DNA of 64,000 nucleotides from Nitrospira sp. GTDB lineage: Bacteria > Nitrospirota > Nitrospiria > Nitrospirales > Nitrospiraceae. The number at the start of each line of letters is the position of its first letter. The stretch's first letter is position 1. The position numbers were made by a program, and so were the translations under genes. Positions 62,755-64,000 of this stretch are shown here, piece after piece. The notes under the pieces were generated by a model, which had not been told where the DNA came from, made no database searches, and saw nothing but the letters and a program-made list of their open reading frames with translations. The stretch lies in contig JAVYIN010000007.1 of assembly GCA_035968315.1 (NCBI GenBank), positions 218,996 to 282,995 of the forward strand, given 5' to 3'.

Positions 62755-62825
62755 TAGAGGCACGGGGCTAGTGGAAAACCATCTCATAGCTGGTACCCCT
62801 CGCCTCTCGCCCCTCGCCTCGTGCC
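62755..62825. repeat. Palindromic repeat family 1, between the two tat genes
   Basis: AGAGGCACGGGGCTAG on the left and CCCCTCGCCTCTCGCCCC then CTCGCCTCGTGCC on the right; arms pair with one or two mismatches. It fills most of the spacer between tatA and the next Tat gene. Confidence 0.6.
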
Positions 62826-62837
62826 AAGGGTTACACG

Positions 62838-63137
62838 ATGTTTGGATTAGGCGCCGGCGAAGTGCTCATCATTCTCGTGATTGCGTTTCTGCTCTTTGGG
62901 CCGAAGCAATTGCCGGAGGTGGGGCGGCAAGTCGGGAAGGCGGTCAAGGGATTTAAGGAAACGGCGGAAGACCTGCGGAAATCGGTGGAGCCAGAGCTCA
63001 ACATGATTCAGCAGGAAGTGAAGATGGTCGAGCAGGACTTCCAAGCCTCCATGAAAGAAGCCGAAGAAGAGATCAACGCCGCTGGCCAGAAGCCGGAGCA
63101 GGGCCAAAAGTCGATCAACGAGGCGAATCAGGTCTGA
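62838..63137 (+). CDS. tatB: TatA/TatB-family translocase subunit
   Basis: 99 residues. The helix GAGEVLIILVIAFLLFGPKQ carries the conserved FGPKxLPE hinge, and the amphipathic part VGRQVGKAVKGFKETAEDLR is longer than in the first Tat gene, with a charged C-terminal coiled-coil tail. The FGPKQLPE sequence and long tail fit TatB better than TatA, but TatA/B naming in this phylum is uncertain. Confidence 0.82.
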   Translation: MFGLGAGEVLIILVIAFLLFGPKQLPEVGRQVGKAVKGFKETAEDLRKSVEPELNMIQQEVKMVEQDFQASMKEAEEEINAAGQKPEQGQKSINEANQV

Positions 63138-63216
63138 ATGATTTAGGTAAGGGGTGAGTGTCGAGAGGAAAGAGGAAAGAGGAATAAGGAGGAGTGGAAC
63201 GCAAGTGCAAGGGTTC

Positions 63217-63250
63217 ATCCTCTAGCCCCGTGCCCCAGGCCTCGTGCCTA
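63217..63250. repeat. Palindromic repeat family 1, partial copy
   Basis: CCTCTAGCCCCGTGCC and AGGCCTCGTGCCTAG match right-arm sequences of the other copies. The left arm is not recognisable. Confidence 0.5.
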
Positions 63251-63318
63251 GTCAGAAACGAGATTTTACGAGCTAAAACGAACAGGGTCGTGTAGAAGTG
63301 TCGTCGAGAGGCAGCAGA

Positions 63319-63445
63319 CGAAAGGGTGCAGGGAAGGCCCTTTCGGAATGGCATCCAGGAAGTCGATGGATGCCATCATAGTGGCAGTAGTTGGATCGCA
63401 AGTCGGCAGCCTGTCTGTGGGAGTGGAGCCACCAGGGGCTGTCAT
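63319..63445 (+). promoter_or_regulatory. Hairpin-rich leader of the porin gene
   Basis: The 329-base gap before the porin gene holds repeat debris (63217-63250), then CGAAAGGG/CCCTTTCG (63319-63345), GGCATCCA/TGGATGCC (63350-63374; 8-bp stem, 9-base loop) and a looser GGCAGCC/GGGCTGTC pair (ending 63445). No T-run follows. It could control stability or translation of the porin mRNA. No known riboswitch class fits. Confidence 0.4.
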
Positions 63446-63466
63446 CCAATTCACAGGAGGAACGCT

Positions 63467-64000
63467 ATGAGAAGAAGCAAGGAAGCAGCAAAGTGGGTGC
63501 TGGCAGCGGCCCTATTGGGGGCGATGCCGGCGGGTCAGGCCTTGGCCGATCCGCCCGTGGCGCCGAAGGTGATCGATTCACCGACCAATGTCCCGCCGGT
63601 CCCCCGCGCGATGCCGGATCTGATTCCCTACTGGAATTTCGATCCGCCCAAGAGCCCCTTGTTCGACCTCAGCAAGCTCACCGTCTCCGGTGATGCGCGT
63701 GTTCGTGCAGAGTCCCGCAAGAACGGGAATTTCGGGCAGGATGGAAGAAAGAATGCGGATTCGTTCGTCCAACAGTGGGCACGGCTCGGCCTGAACTACG
63801 CCGTGTCGCAAGATGTGGATATGTTCACCCAGCTCCAGTATTCCAAGAACTGGGGCGGTGCCGGATCGTCCGCCGGAGCGGCAAATGATTCGGGGAACCA
63901 GATCGGAAGTCCCACAAATGTCAGCGGGACTACCACCACCGGCAGTGGCAGCGTTCTCGGTGTCCGCCAGGCCTTCATCATGATCCGCAACCTGGGTGTG
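63467..64000 (+). CDS. Outer-membrane beta-barrel porin, N-terminal part
   Basis: The window ends after 178 codons with the frame still open. AGGAGG lies just before ATG 63467. Signal peptide KWVLAAALLGAMPAGQALA. The mature part starts with a Pro-rich stretch, then LTVSGDARVRAESRKNGNFG, VQQWARLGLNYAVSQDVDMF and QLQYSKNW, alternating strands as in alginate-export (AlgE)/porin-type barrels. A Ser/Gly/Thr-rich loop follows. Substrate unknown. Confidence 0.75.
   Translation, partial: MRRSKEAAKWVLAAALLGAMPAGQALADPPVAPKVIDSPTNVPPVPRAMPDLIPYWNFDPPKSPLFDLSKLTVSGDARVRAESRKNGNFGQDGRKNADSFVQQWARLGLNYAVSQDVDMFTQLQYSKNWGGAGSSAGAANDSGNQIGSPTNVSGTTTTGSGSVLGVRQAFIMIRNLGV

Noticed and set aside
1-64000. CRISPR arrays, prophage or complete insertion sequences
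   Set aside because: No regular spacer repeats, integrase, transposase or phage structural genes were seen.

Overview
The window is a GC-rich (about 60% by eye) bacterial chromosome segment with closely packed, often ATGA-overlapping genes. Gene content and protein style suggest the phylum Nitrospirota, probably a Nitrospira. The pointers are the nusA-infB-rbfA-truB-rpsO-pnp block, a hom-thrC-lysC cluster with an apgM-like gene, citramalate synthase, and many exported proteins that I do not recognise. The organism is inferred from overall resemblance; no rRNA gene is present to confirm it.

Layout. 1-8.5 kb: translation and RNA-processing operon (end of nusA, infB, a DUF503 gene, rbfA, truB, rpsO, pnp) followed by an M16 peptidase. 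8.6-10.0 kb: a self-contained unit (promoter, two unknown exported proteins, strong terminator). 10.1-20.6 kb (minus strand): a four-helix-bundle membrane protein, two outer-membrane lipoproteins (one OmpA/Pal-like), a small CxxC protein, a NarX/NarL-type two-component pair, then mutS, lapA-like, tsaE, fused nnrE-nnrD, and pdxJ. 20.8-28.6 kb: an aspartate-family and isoleucine operon (alaC-like aminotransferase, hom, thrC, a degenerate apgM-like gene, lysC, cimA) behind a clear sigma70-type promoter. 28.7-33.4 kb: IHF/HU, a MerR regulator, tRNA-Pro(GGG), surE, a DedA protein, cysS, rlmB.

33.4-48.7 kb is a type IV pilus region. It holds an orphan LuxR-type regulator, prepilin peptidase, a first set of four minor pseudopilins ending in a PilB/GspE ATPase, and a second set (FimT, PilV, PilW, PilX) ending in a 1437-residue PilY1 and a repeat-containing lipoprotein. 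The two sets look paralogous, with the ATPase in set one standing where PilY1 stands in set two. 48.7-52.2 kb: phoH-like, ybeY, ftsY and a tandem-receiver response regulator, followed by the stranded C-terminal end of a second, diverged receiver gene.

52.2-64 kb: envelope genes (M1 peptidase, TolB-like propeller, PAP2 phosphatase, a three-gene lipid glycosylation operon, an exported protein, a SAM-dependent methyltransferase, two TatA/B proteins, the start of an outer-membrane porin). Only this last stretch is littered with short palindromic repeats of two families. One family appears to be translated in frame inside two unrelated proteins, giving similar inserted peptides in both. This, together with the apgM-like protein that has lost several metal ligands, is the most unusual signal I found.
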